A DNA stretch of 64,000 nt, taken from assembly GCA_004843345.1 (NCBI GenBank), contig CP039460.1, positions 628,921 through 692,920 on the forward strand. The letters are read 5' to 3'. Below, piece by piece: positions 9,523 through 17,952 of the stretch; within the stretch, counting starts at the first letter, position 1; the number at the start of each line of letters is the position of its first letter. The notes beneath the pieces were generated by a model, which searched no databases, had not been told where the DNA came from, and saw only the letters and a list, made by a program, of their open reading frames with translations. The translations under genes were made by a program, and so were the position numbers. Origin of the DNA: Acetobacteraceae bacterium. GTDB taxonomy: Bacteria; Pseudomonadota; Alphaproteobacteria; Acetobacterales; Acetobacteraceae.

Positions 9523-9548
9523 GGGTAGGTCTCATTTAATACCTACCC
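9523..9548. promoter_or_regulatory. inverted repeat upstream of the methyltransferase start
   Basis: GGGTAGGT (9523-9530) and ACCTACCC (9541-9548) form an 8-bp perfect inverted repeat with a 10-base spacer, about 20 bases upstream of the methyltransferase ATG. It could be an operator, a 5' UTR hairpin, or the terminator of the lipoprotein gene just upstream on the same strand. No T-tract follows on the minus strand, so a regulatory hairpin is at least as likely. Confidence 0.5.
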
Positions 9549-9624
9549 AGATCGCTTCAAAAGATCAAAGATCAATCTTCATCAAAGATATCTTTAGTCT
9601 CTCCAGCCTTAAATTTTTATCCCA

Positions 9625-10563
9625 TCACCAGCCAATATGGGTGAGTTTGCAGGTCGGAAGTTTATTTTTACAGGCCCTGATTTGTTCGAGCTGTTCAGGG
9701 GAAACATTGCCCAAAATCACTTCATGGTCTGGATCGGTGCGGTCTCTTACCACGCCATCCCGTGAAATCTGAACATTCTGATCGCTATCAAGCGTTTTAA
9801 CAGACCCCTCTTCATTCACAACGCCCAAATAACGTCCATTCAAAAGCACCGTGCCATCATGGTCAATTCTGGTCACATTCCCTGCTGGCAATTCCGTTGG
9901 CGGTAATTGCGCATTCGGATGTTTAATCCGCTGCGACATTTCCTTTTCGGCAATTTTCTTGGCGGCTTTGTCTTCTTCCTTGGCCTGTTTGATTTTCTCT
10001 TTATAACTCAGACAGGCTTGAAAATTATTAGGCTGTATCTTGGTTTCCTCTTGTCCTGTTTTCGCATTTTTAAGAATAACCGCCGAAGCTGTTCCAGGCT
10101 TAAATTCGCAAGGACGGGCAATTTCGACTGTTTGACGGATTTGCGGATTGTTGGGGTCCTGATACACAATCACCAAGGAATCTGGATGAAGCTCTGGCGG
10201 TTCAATCGCATCTCCGATCCAAGAACCAATCATGCTGCACAAATACGCACCGCCAATGCCGGCGCCGACCCCTGCGCCACTGCCGGCAAAAATCCCTGCC
10301 GTCACCCCTGCCGCAACACCGCATGCCACCGCCCCGACCGCAGAGCCTGTTTGCTCCGCTGTCTGATTATTGGCTGTATTATCGACATGCGCCTTAGCTG
10401 GCATCAAATGAAGAATAGTGACAATACGGTTTTCAGAACTCGTATCTAAATTCCCGGCATCAAAGGTTGTCGGACGAAGATCCTCAACAGGTGTCATACA
10501 GCCTGTCAGCGTGCCAAGCGAAAACAAAGCTGCGAATGCGTATTTATACCTAGTCTGCAACAT
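9625..10563 (-). CDS. glycine-zipper lipoprotein, function unknown
   Basis: This 312-residue predicted lipoprotein has a lipobox LTGC at about residues 19-22 after a short hydrophobic signal. Residues ~72-110 form a Gly/Ala-rich zipper of the type seen in outer-membrane lipoproteins (GSAVGAVACGVAAG...GAGVGAGIGG). A Lys/Glu-rich segment follows, and the C-terminal part contains three similar strands with Asp-Gly turns (DHDGTVLLNGRYLG, NEEGSVKTL, SRDGVVRDR). The start overlaps the end of tsaE by 14 bases, suggesting co-transcription. I do not recognise the family beyond the glycine-zipper region. Confidence 0.8.
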   Translation of the reverse strand: MLQTRYKYAFAALFSLGTLTGCMTPVEDLRPTTFDAGNLDTSSENRIVTILHLMPAKAHVDNTANNQTAEQTGSAVGAVACGVAAGVTAGIFAGSGAGVGAGIGGAYLCSMIGSWIGDAIEPPELHPDSLVIVYQDPNNPQIRQTVEIARPCEFKPGTASAVILKNAKTGQEETKIQPNNFQACLSYKEKIKQAKEEDKAAKKIAEKEMSQRIKHPNAQLPPTELPAGNVTRIDHDGTVLLNGRYLGVVNEEGSVKTLDSDQNVQISRDGVVRDRTDPDHEVILGNVSPEQLEQIRACKNKLPTCKLTHIGW

Positions 10564-11086
10564 ACCTCTCCGATGTCTCCGCCCTTTGAGAAATTAAATT
10601 TTCTTTAATCTGTAATAATTTTTCTGCCACCGCCTCGGGCGCTTGCCAGCGAAGCACACGGGGGGATTCCACGTCTTCCCCATCTTCTAAAGAGAAAAAA
10701 AAGTGAATCGTGCTGGCTGGAAGGTCTTCTCCCGCATGTTCTGGCCACTCCACCAGCATGATATTTTTCTCGGCCTCTTCCCAATCCAGCTCTTCTAGCG
10801 AACTTCCCTCGTCCAAACGCCATAAATCATAGTGAAACAACTCAAAATTCTCACCATAATTTTGCAAAATGGCAAAGCTTGGGCTGGGCACTTCCATTTC
10901 GGCGTCATCGCAATAAGCACGGATAAAAGCTCTGGCAAACGTACTTTTGCCAACGCCCATCTCCCCATGAAGGGCAAAGCAATTTCCCAAAGAAACGCTT
11001 TTGCTTAACAAGGCAGCAAATTTTTCCATTTCCGCTTGCGATTGGAAAGCTATCGAAAAAGGCGCAGTCTCACACGAATGGGGCAT
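10550..11086 (-). CDS. tsaE: tRNA threonylcarbamoyladenosine biosynthesis protein TsaE
   Basis: This is the P-loop ATPase that works with TsaB, TsaD and TsaC to make the t6A37 modification on ANN-decoding tRNAs. It has 178 residues: Walker A GEMGVGKS at 41-48, the typical VPSPSFAILQNY block, FHYDLWRLD, and LVEWPEHAG. Length and motif order match the family. It is the first gene of the minus-strand block that leads through the restriction-modification pair into addB, addA and trxA. The lipoprotein downstream starts inside its last codons. Confidence 0.95.
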   Translation of the reverse strand: MPHSCETAPFSIAFQSQAEMEKFAALLSKSVSLGNCFALHGEMGVGKSTFARAFIRAYCDDAEMEVPSPSFAILQNYGENFELFHYDLWRLDEGSSLEELDWEEAEKNIMLVEWPEHAGEDLPASTIHFFFSLEDGEDVESPRVLRWQAPEAVAEKLLQIKENLISQRAETSERYVAD

Positions 11087-11218
11087 GCAGATTCAAATTT
11101 CCTGTTACATATTCTACTAGAAGTTTAATTTTTATCCCTATATTTATACTTATGTCGGATAGGGGTATATAGTCCTCTATCATTATTCTTTTCCATCTGA
11201 TTTGAGAAAAAGCGTTCG

Positions 11219-12280
11219 ATGCCTCACACTCACGAAAACCCTTCCCCTTCCTCTAATTTTGACGCTTCAAAAAATTATGATGTTGCCATTATTGGCGCAG
11301 GGCCTTCGGGATTATTCGCTGCTTTCCAGTGTGGTATGCTCGGAATGAGCAGCCTTGTGATTGATGCGCTTTCCCATATTGGCGGTCAATGCTCCGCCCT
11401 TTATCCTGAAAAACCAATTTATGATATTCCTGCCTGCCCGGGAATTTTGGCAGAAGACCTCGTCCAAAATCTTTTTCAGCAGGGTAAAGATTTCGACATC
11501 AGCTATTTGCTCAAACGCAAGGCAGTTTTCCTCGAAGGCGAAGCCGGAAATTTCACCTTAACAACCCATCAAGGTGAAAAAATCCACGCAAAAACCATTA
11601 TGATTGCCTCAGGCCCAGGGGCTTTTGGCCCAAACCGCCCGCCTTTAGCCCAAATTGAAGAATTTGAAGAGGGCGGATCGGTTCATTACTCCGTCCGTAA
11701 AGCAAGCCTTTTCACCGACGCTTTCATCGTCATTGCCGGCGGTGGAGATTCAGCCCTCGATTGGGCCCTAGCACTGGCAGGCAAAGCAGAAAAAATCTAT
11801 CTAGTTCATCGGCGGGATAAATTTAGAGCGCATCAGGCAACGCTGGACCTTGTTGAAGAGAAAGTAAAGCTCGGCCAAATTGAAAAAATCACGCCGTTCC
11901 AGCTTCACCGCCTTGAAGGCGAGAATGGCAAGCTCGAAAAAGTGATTGTAAACTCACTTGATGACGAGGAAAAAGCGCTGAAAGCCACGCATCTTCTTGC
12001 TTTTTTTGGCCTTTCCTCTGATCTCAAAGCGGTTCAAAGCTGGGGAATTGGCGCAGAAAAAAATGCTATTCCTGTCAATCCTTTCACCATGGAAACCGAC
12101 CTTAAAGGCGTTTTTGCCATTGGCGATGTTGCAAAACGCCCCGGCAAAGTAAAGCTCATCCTCCAAGGATTTGCAGAAGGGTCTCTCGCCGCCCGTGGCG
12201 CATGGCAAATTGCCCACCCTGATGAGGCGCTCCATCTGGAGCATTCCACATCCCTTTGCGCCCCTAAAGATAAATCATGA
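11219..12280 (+). CDS. ferredoxin/flavodoxin-NADP+ reductase, thioredoxin-reductase-like
   Basis: This 353-residue FAD protein belongs to the TrxR-like ferredoxin-NADP+ reductase group (EC 1.18.1.2). The FAD-binding GAGPSG is at residues 26-31, followed by IGGQCSALYPEKPIYDIPA, which replaces the redox CxxC of true thioredoxin reductase. The NADP-binding IAGGGDSALDWALA is near residue 170, and GVFAIGDVAKRPGKVKLILQGFAEG lies near the C-terminus. It probably supplies low-potential electrons for Fe-S and haem metabolism. It is divergent from tsaE across a 130-bp promoter region. Its stop overlaps the next gene by ATGA, so the two form an operon. Confidence 0.93.
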   Translation: MPHTHENPSPSSNFDASKNYDVAIIGAGPSGLFAAFQCGMLGMSSLVIDALSHIGGQCSALYPEKPIYDIPACPGILAEDLVQNLFQQGKDFDISYLLKRKAVFLEGEAGNFTLTTHQGEKIHAKTIMIASGPGAFGPNRPPLAQIEEFEEGGSVHYSVRKASLFTDAFIVIAGGGDSALDWALALAGKAEKIYLVHRRDKFRAHQATLDLVEEKVKLGQIEKITPFQLHRLEGENGKLEKVIVNSLDDEEKALKATHLLAFFGLSSDLKAVQSWGIGAEKNAIPVNPFTMETDLKGVFAIGDVAKRPGKVKLILQGFAEGSLAARGAWQIAHPDEALHLEHSTSLCAPKDKS

Positions 12281-12777
12281 CGTTAAACGCCACAATCCGG
12301 CAGGCAGAAGAACGAGATATTCCTGCGATTGTGGCAATTTATAACCAAGCTGTTTTAAACACAAATGCAGTCTATACAGAAACACCTGTTACCGTAGAAA
12401 ACCGTACAAAATGGCTTGCCGAGCGACAAGCAGCAGGTTTCCCTGTTTTTGTGATTGCGCTTGGGGAAAAAGTTTCTGGATTTGGCTCTTTTGGCCCTTT
12501 CCGTGCATGGCCGGGCTATAAATACAGCGCCGAACATTGCCTCTATATTAATCAACACAGCCATGGCAAAGGACTTGGCAGTCAACTTCTGCACCGTCTC
12601 CTTTGCTCTGCCAAAGAAAAGGGCGTTCATACGCTCATTGCAGGTATTGATGCGGAAAATCAAGCTTCGCTACACCTGCATAAAAAATTCGGATTTCATT
12701 CCGCCGGGATTCTAAAAGAAGCTGGCTTCAAAAAAGGCCAGTGGCTCGACCTCCATTTCATGCAGAAAATTTTATAA
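12277..12777 (+). CDS. GNAT N-acetyltransferase, phosphinothricin-acetyltransferase-like
   Basis: This 166-residue GNAT-fold acetyltransferase resembles the Pat/Bar and YncA group. It has AVYTETPVTVENRTKWLAERQ near the N-terminus, GPFRAWPGYKYSAEHCLYI in the middle, the acetyl-CoA loop HGKGLGSQLLHRLL at about 105-118, and the C-terminal LHKKFGFHSAGILKEAGFKKGQWLD. The group acetylates small amines such as phosphinothricin or methionine derivatives; the real substrate is unknown. Translation is probably coupled to the upstream reductase through ATGA. Confidence 0.9.
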   Translation: MTLNATIRQAEERDIPAIVAIYNQAVLNTNAVYTETPVTVENRTKWLAERQAAGFPVFVIALGEKVSGFGSFGPFRAWPGYKYSAEHCLYINQHSHGKGLGSQLLHRLLCSAKEKGVHTLIAGIDAENQASLHLHKKFGFHSAGILKEAGFKKGQWLDLHFMQKIL

Positions 12778-13078
12778 CTTCTCCAAAACAAAAAACCGCT
12801 TCCGACCGTTAAATACAAAATTAAGATGATTGAGCCACCTAAGACGGGAAAAGGCGCTTTTTAGGCGAGAAGCAGAGGCGATTTACCGAACGGGTAATGA
12901 GCCGAGCATCACAGAGTAGCCTATACATTTCCCTTCTAAAAACGCACAGACTTCCCATGAGCTTGAGTAAGGAGACGAGAGGTGCTGTTAAATCGAGAAG
13001 GAAAATTTTAGTGAACAAATAGTTCATGAATTTTCCCTCACAGATTTAATTGTGCCTATCGCCCCTTAATCAAGTGAA
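12778..13078. other. gene-free interval with a structured segment
   Basis: No convincing coding sequence lies in these 301 bases. A 62-codon minus-strand frame exists but has no ribosome site or recognisable content. The interval contains TTACC/GGTAA around 12883-12896 and a long imperfect hairpin at 13000-13036, where GGAAAATT pairs with AATTTTCC and inner TGAAC pairs with GTTCA. It may be a small RNA or a remnant. I cannot tell which. Confidence 0.4.
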
Positions 13079-13864
13079 TCATTTAGTGGTGAAGCCGCCA
13101 TTAATCAGAATAGTCTGTCCCGTCATCCACCAGCCTTCCGACACCATCAAACGGACATGGGGCACAACATGTTCAATTTCTGTAAGACCGCTTCCACTAT
13201 AGGGGGAAAGGGCTGCCCCTTGCTTAAGATAAGCGACAGATTCAGGCGTTTCTTGGCCATAAAAGAAGGGGGTATCCATCGGGCCAGGCCCGATGGCGGT
13301 CACGGAGATTCCCCTATCGGCGAATTCTTTGGAAGCGGCTCTGGTGAATTGCTCCACAGGGGCTTTGAGACCTGCATAGGTAGCATAATAAGGGGTATAA
13401 GCGCCCAAAAGAGAGGTCACGATAGAGCAGATTTTGCCATGATCATTCAAATACTTGCCTGCAAATTTAATAAAGAAAAAGGCGGATTTAGAATTCACAG
13501 CGCTCATCGTGTCAAATTCGGCTTCTGTTGTTTCTAAAATTGTTTTTTTTAGAACACGCCCGACCGTATTGATGGCAATATCAATTCCGCCAAAAGCATT
13601 TTTCACAGACAAAAACAAATCTTCGACTGCTTTTTCACGGCTGAGATCCGCCTGAAAAATAAGGGCTTTAGAACCTGCTTTTTCAACCGCTTCTTTCGTG
13701 AGTTCCGCCTCTTTGCGTGACTCATCACTATGATAATGAATGGCGATTGCTTTTGCGCCATGTTTTGCCAAATCAATCGCCAGCAAACCGCCCAAATTTT
13801 TTGCGCCCCCTGTAATCAGCGCAACTTTGCCTTCAATGGCATGATCAACCAATAAATCTGTCAT
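13079..13864 (-). CDS. short-chain dehydrogenase/reductase (SDR)
   Basis: This is a 261-residue classical SDR oxidoreductase. The cofactor loop TGGAKNLGG is at 18-26, NTVGR corresponds to the NAG motif, the catalytic Tyr163 and Lys167 are in YAGLK, and the proline/glycine block IGPGPMDTPFF follows. The substrate is unknown; the acidic/neutral residues after the Rossmann loop do not settle NAD versus NADP. The ATG at 13864 is chosen because GGGGAAAATT precedes it. A longer frame to 13897 adds 11 atypical residues. It stands alone on the minus strand. Confidence 0.92.
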   Translation of the reverse strand: MTDLLVDHAIEGKVALITGGAKNLGGLLAIDLAKHGAKAIAIHYHSDESRKEAELTKEAVEKAGSKALIFQADLSREKAVEDLFLSVKNAFGGIDIAINTVGRVLKKTILETTEAEFDTMSAVNSKSAFFFIKFAGKYLNDHGKICSIVTSLLGAYTPYYATYAGLKAPVEQFTRAASKEFADRGISVTAIGPGPMDTPFFYGQETPESVAYLKQGAALSPYSGSGLTEIEHVVPHVRLMVSEGWWMTGQTILINGGFTTK

Positions 13865-13955
13865 AATTTTCCCCAAAATAATAAAGCGTTTAAACAAGAA
13901 AAGGCAGGGAGATTCCTGCCTTTCATTGCCACAAACTGCGAAATTTCATCTTTAT

Positions 13956-14195
13956 TTAGTCTTCGACCTCAATCCTTTTCGCACGTTGCGCTGCAATCAT
14001 TCTTGTCCCTTTGATAGCAAGAGAAATCACAGCAAACGCAATGAGAACTTTTTGAACTTTGCGAATAAGACTCTTGCTCCGGCGTGCCTTTAAGGCTGCC
14101 TGTTCCGCTTCAAGCTCACGCAGGCGGTTTTCGGCGTCACTAAGAAGATTTTTAAGCTCTGCAACTTCAGATTCCATGTTTGACTTGTCGCTCAT
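13956..14195 (-). CDS. small coiled-coil membrane protein
   Basis: The 79-residue protein has an N-terminal heptad-type coiled coil rich in Glu, Leu and Ala (about 8-40), then a basic stretch (KARRSKSLIRK) and one hydrophobic helix at about 49-64, ending in a charged tail. GAGGG lies upstream of the ATG. The shape suggests an inner-membrane anchored coiled coil. I do not recognise the family. Confidence 0.7.
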   Translation of the reverse strand: MSDKSNMESEVAELKNLLSDAENRLRELEAEQAALKARRSKSLIRKVQKVLIAFAVISLAIKGTRMIAAQRAKRIEVED

Positions 14196-14227
14196 AACTG
14201 CCCTCTTTCACCTCTCGTGTTTAAAAC

Positions 14228-14245
14228 GGCCCTCGGGCCGATTTC
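14228..14245 (-). terminator. orphan intrinsic-terminator-like hairpin
   Basis: CGGCC and GGCCG pair perfectly across a CTCG loop, and on the minus strand the stem is followed by TTTT. No minus-strand gene ends here; the next minus-strand gene starts downstream of it. It may end a short untranslated RNA or protect the 13956 gene from read-through. Confidence 0.4.
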
Positions 14246-14462
14246 ATCAAAAATTCCTTTGAAAAGGAAAGACATTCCATAATGAATGCCAAATAAACAA
14301 GAAAAAAATTCTCTCTCTTTTCAAGATATGATAATTTCCAATCGCTCTTTAAAGTAGAAGAGTCTCTTCCCTTTACTTTATTTTCCCAGTTGGTATTTCA
14401 AATTTGCCTTCGATTTTTTTACAGTTTGATAAGATACCCCTAAAGGGAAGCCTTTTCTAGCC

Positions 14463-16673
14463 ATGAAATCTTCTACTTTTATTCAATATCAAGGAAAATC
14501 TTTCCCGCTGGCATGGCTTTATGCCCCTTCGCCACAAGCTTTCTTTTTTGCCCTGCGGACAACAGCTGCCGCTATGCTTGCTTTAGGCATTGCCTTTTGG
14601 ATGGAATTAGATAGTCCTGGCTGGGCGTGCCAAACAGTTTGGCTGGTTTCCCTCCTTACCCGTGGAGAAAGTATATCTAAGGCCCGCTGGCGTATTATTG
14701 GAACGCTGACAGGCGCTTTGGGCGCTTTCTTCCTCTCCGCCATTGTGCCGCAGCAGGCTTGGCTCATGTTTCCGCTTATGGCGGGCTGGCTCGGTCTTTG
14801 CAGCGCCATGGCCGTTTATTTTAGTCATTTTAGAGCTTATAGCTGGGTGCTGGCAGGTTATACCTGCACCATTATCACTTTCGGCGCTGCGCCAAATTGC
14901 GATCAATATTTTGATTTTGCTATCGCTAGAGGAAGCTACGTCATTATCGGCATTTTATGCGAAATGGCGCTGGCCTGCATTTTCTCCTTTAATTGGGATA
15001 CAAAATCACATCACAGCATGTGTGATACGCTTTCTGGGATTTTAACGAAAACGACAGGCACGATCAAAGACCTGCTGCAAGGCAGAGCCAGTGTCGTAGC
15101 GACCACACAAGAACTTATGGTTCAAATCAAAGAAATGGAGGGGAAAAGTAAATTTATGGGCATTGAGACTGTCGGGATTAACCCACATCTTGATGACCGT
15201 GCGAGAGATGTTATTGCAAAAACGGCTTTAGTTCTTTCTCAACTTGTCGATCTCTCGACCCGTTTGCAAATTTATAAAGAACATCATGTTCCCCTGCCTG
15301 TCTTTAATAAAATTGTTTCAAAAACCCTCCCTGTTTTAGACCAATTACCAGAAGTTTTTCAGGACACGACCCTTATTCCGAGCCGTCTTTCCAAGCTGGA
15401 TCAACTCCGCAATTTTTGCAGACGGGCCGCCACAAAACTCATTCAGCAAAATATCAATAACCGTGCGCCAACAGATGACACCTCTCTCAATCCCGGGCGC
15501 GGCATTGTCGGAGAAGGTGCGCTTTGCTTAGCGCTGGAACGCACCTTAGATAAATTAGAACATGCGATTTCAAGCTATGTTGCCACCCTTTATCCTGAAC
15601 GTGGGGACCATTTCCGTTTCCGCCTGCCTGACTGGCACGATGGACGGGAAGGTTTTAGCCACGGGATGCGTGCGGTTCTGGCTGTTTTGATTTCAGCATT
15701 TTTCTTTGAAATTACAGCATGGCCGCAAGGATTTATCCTGGTCACCTTTACAGGGGTTGGTGTGGCGCTGAACTCCGCAAGCGGTGACCCTCTGCAAGAT
15801 CAAAAAGGGGTGATGAACTTCCTCAAAGGGGCAACAGCCGCTTGGATAGCAGCTTTTTTTCTTGTGATGGTTCTCCTGCCAAGCACCAAAGTGTTTGAAG
15901 GCGTGATTATTACGCTTGGCGGCTTAATGTTTATTGGTGGCTTGGCTCGCTACTGCCCGCCAATCTCTGGCGCTGCGGCAATTTATGAGTTCTTTTTGCC
16001 CATTATGATTGGTCTTCAGAACCACCATTTAATGAATGAGATTCAGTTCTATAACAATACAAATGCGATCCTTTTCGGGGCTATCCTTGCTGTTCTTACC
16101 TTTGCCAGCCTGCCCTTCAAACCTCTGGATAAGCAAAAGCGCATCTGCCATGCTACCTGTTTGGCACTTCGCAAGCTCTCCAAGCCTTCCAATCGGATTT
16201 CTCCGCTGAACTGGGTTTGGCGAAGTCTAGACCGTGTCATCTTAATGGTGCGCCAAGAATCCCGAAATGAAAACCATTACGCGCCGATTACCATTTCCAA
16301 TCTTCTTATGGCGCAAACTGTCGGCCTGAATATCATTCGCCTTGAAACCTTGTTAGAAGCAGAAGACAGTGATCTCCCACCGAGAGTCACACGCGCTATC
16401 AAAACATTGCTCCGCTATTTTGCAGCGCGCCCTTCTGTCAATAATGCAACCATTCAAGCAGGCTATCTTGCCTTAATGAGTCTGGATCGGGCAATCCGTG
16501 AAAGCAATGATCTCGCCACCGAGCTTGAACTTATTTATGCGCTTACCGATATCCGTCTTATTTTACATTTAATGCTGAAATATGGTGATTTCCTCAATGA
16601 AGGGACACTTGTCGATCCACAATCACAGCGCTTTGACAGTAAATATGCCCCTCCAAAATCCTTAAAACTCTAG
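14463..16673 (+). CDS. FUSC/AaeB-type aromatic acid efflux membrane protein
   Basis: This 736-residue inner-membrane protein has the two-half layout of the fusaric-acid-resistance/AaeB family: an N-terminal block of hydrophobic helices (about 25-175), a long cytoplasmic segment (about 180-395), a second helix block (about 400-560) and a C-terminal soluble region. FFFALRTTAAAMLALGIAFW and the segment after PDWHDGREGFSHGMRAVLAV are typical half-starts. Members export aromatic carboxylic acids, usually with membrane-fusion and outer-membrane partners. No partner gene is adjacent here. Specificity is unknown. Confidence 0.85.
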   Translation: MKSSTFIQYQGKSFPLAWLYAPSPQAFFFALRTTAAAMLALGIAFWMELDSPGWACQTVWLVSLLTRGESISKARWRIIGTLTGALGAFFLSAIVPQQAWLMFPLMAGWLGLCSAMAVYFSHFRAYSWVLAGYTCTIITFGAAPNCDQYFDFAIARGSYVIIGILCEMALACIFSFNWDTKSHHSMCDTLSGILTKTTGTIKDLLQGRASVVATTQELMVQIKEMEGKSKFMGIETVGINPHLDDRARDVIAKTALVLSQLVDLSTRLQIYKEHHVPLPVFNKIVSKTLPVLDQLPEVFQDTTLIPSRLSKLDQLRNFCRRAATKLIQQNINNRAPTDDTSLNPGRGIVGEGALCLALERTLDKLEHAISSYVATLYPERGDHFRFRLPDWHDGREGFSHGMRAVLAVLISAFFFEITAWPQGFILVTFTGVGVALNSASGDPLQDQKGVMNFLKGATAAWIAAFFLVMVLLPSTKVFEGVIITLGGLMFIGGLARYCPPISGAAAIYEFFLPIMIGLQNHHLMNEIQFYNNTNAILFGAILAVLTFASLPFKPLDKQKRICHATCLALRKLSKPSNRISPLNWVWRSLDRVILMVRQESRNENHYAPITISNLLMAQTVGLNIIRLETLLEAEDSDLPPRVTRAIKTLLRYFAARPSVNNATIQAGYLALMSLDRAIRESNDLATELELIYALTDIRLILHLMLKYGDFLNEGTLVDPQSQRFDSKYAPPKSLKL

Positions 16674-16717
16674 GCTTTTAAGACTCTAAGGCCTAAAAAG
16701 AAAAATCATCGCCCCCT

Positions 16718-16746
16718 TTAATGTTTTAGACAAAATATCTTATACT
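16718..16746 (+). promoter_or_regulatory. possible sigma70 promoter of the 61-residue membrane protein
   Basis: TATACT at 16741-16746 matches a -10 box with one mismatch. TTAATG, placed 17 bases upstream, is a poor -35. It is upstream of the ATG at 16783. Sequence match only. Confidence 0.3.
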
Positions 16747-16782
16747 CGCCCTGTCGGGGTTTCTTTATTCTAGTGAGGTCAT

Positions 16783-16968
16783 ATGGAGTTTATTGGAGAT
16801 CATTGGTTAGCGATTGTTGGCGTCCTGCTGTTAATCGCTGCCTTAAGCTGCGGTTTTGTGCTGATTGGCGTTGTCTGGGGCGGTATGATGCTTCTCAAAG
16901 CCATGACAGGCTTTTTGCTTCTGGCTGGGATTGCCTGCATCGCCGTTAAAATTATGGTGGATCGGTAA
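16783..16968 (+). CDS. small two-helix membrane protein
   Basis: This 61-residue protein is almost entirely hydrophobic, with helices at about 8-31 and 34-56 separated by a glycine-rich turn (WGGMM), and it ends in a short charged tail. GAGGT lies six bases before the ATG and a strong terminator follows, so the gene is a self-contained transcription unit. It is not recognised. Confidence 0.7.
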   Translation: MEFIGDHWLAIVGVLLLIAALSCGFVLIGVVWGGMMLLKAMTGFLLLAGIACIAVKIMVDR

Positions 16969-16989
16969 CGTCCCTTTACCTTACCTTCC

Positions 16990-17017
16990 AAAGGCGGTGT
17001 CTTTTCACCGCCTTTTT
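16990..17017 (+). terminator. intrinsic terminator
   Basis: AAAGGCGGTG pairs with CACCGCCTTT across a TCTTTT loop and is followed by a T-run, just after the 61-residue membrane protein gene. Confidence 0.9.
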
Positions 17018-17157
17018 ATTTGTGCGTGTCCTGAAAGAATCTTTAACCTTTATTAAAAAATCTATTCATCTTTTTAGCGTCCCCTCTTGGCAACAGAGAT
17101 TTTAAATCCCCATATAAGAGGGTAGCGAAACAACGCTTATGACTGAAAGGATTCAGG

Positions 17158-17448
17158 ATGACAAAAAGATATGAGACGCTTTATATTCAGCCCTTTCCTC
17201 CCCACCATAAAGAAAAGCCTCTGAGATATTATGAGGTTCGGATTGGCCATAAAAAGCCAATGGAGACTTTCCTAACCTTAGAAGAAGCGGCAGAGTACGC
17301 CTTTAAATATACCGATACGCTTCATTTTCCACGGGTGAAACATACACGCCCTGACCCCAATAATCATTCTCATTGGATCAAAATTAAAGAATCAGAAAAA
17401 GAAAAGCTAAAACAACATGCAGAGGCGGATAAAAAAGCCGTCTCTTAA
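17158..17448 (+). CDS. small cytoplasmic protein of unknown function
   Basis: This 96-residue protein is rich in charged and aromatic residues, with no signal or membrane helix. A central LTLEEAAEYAFKYTDTL segment looks helical, and the C-terminus is a Lys/Glu helix. The ATG follows AAAGGATTCAG, and the leader contains a CCCTCTT/AAGAGGG inverted repeat (about 17090-17130). It has its own terminator. I do not recognise it. Confidence 0.7.
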   Translation: MTKRYETLYIQPFPPHHKEKPLRYYEVRIGHKKPMETFLTLEEAAEYAFKYTDTLHFPRVKHTRPDPNNHSHWIKIKESEKEKLKQHAEADKKAVS

Positions 17449-17460
17449 AAAGTCCATAAA

Positions 17461-17491
17461 AAAAGGCGGTGGAAAACGCCACCGCCTTTTT
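17461..17491. terminator. bidirectional intrinsic terminator
   Basis: AAAAGGCGGTGG pairs with CCACCGCCTTTT, with A- and T-runs on both sides. It lies between convergent genes ending at 17448 and 17547 and can serve both. The stem core is nearly the same as the terminator at 16990. Confidence 0.9.
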
Positions 17492-17546
17492 AAACGCAAA
17501 AATAATCTGCAAGGATAGGAAAGCCGTGCCTTCCTATCCCAATAAA

Positions 17547-17789
17547 TTAACGGGTTCTTGCGTCCTGATCCTGCAAACGGCTGATTTTCTGAGAAATTTT
17601 CAAACGTGCCTGCGCCTCATCATAGGAATCTCCAACAATTTTTGCAGCTTCAGCCTGAAGGGCTTTAACCTGTTGAGCGATAGAATCCTGCGCAGCCTGT
17701 GTTGTGTTGCCTAGACCTTCGCCATTGCCGTCACCAAAACCTGCTGAGACGTCTTCTTTTGCGGTTGTAACATCGACTCTATTTACCAT
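17547..17789 (-). CDS. small soluble protein of unknown function
   Basis: The 80-residue protein has a Gly/Asn-rich N-terminal third (FGDGNGEGLGN) and a C-terminal Gln/Ala/Lys helix likely to coil (about 33-76). AAGGTG precedes the ATG. There is no signal peptide. It is not recognised. Confidence 0.6.
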   Translation of the reverse strand: MVNRVDVTTAKEDVSAGFGDGNGEGLGNTTQAAQDSIAQQVKALQAEAAKIVGDSYDEAQARLKISQKISRLQDQDARTR

Positions 17790-17952
17790 TTCTACACCTT
17801 ACACAGTAAAATATTCTTATAGGAAAAATCCCCCCACTTCAAGATGTCTATTTTTCCGTCAAAAGTCAAGAAAAACCCATAAAATCCGCCTTTTCCAGAG
17901 AGATCGACACATTATTTCAAACAACGTGATAGGATAGACACAAGCAAAAATC

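Noticed and set aside
9254..9772. Plus-strand ORFs of Leu-Gly-Ser-Trp-Leu-Leu-Ala repeats across the heptanucleotide array
   Set aside because: They are read-through of the repeat in the antisense direction. The minus-strand frame continues into a complete methyltransferase, while these end in unrelated sequence.
12839..13027. 62-codon minus-strand ORF
   Set aside because: No ribosome site, no recognisable content, and it lies in a hairpin-rich non-coding interval.
17513..17541. Terminator hairpin GGATAGGAA/TTCCTATCC
   Set aside because: A real stem but not followed by a T-run in either direction; the neighbouring hairpin at 17461-17491 is the better terminator.
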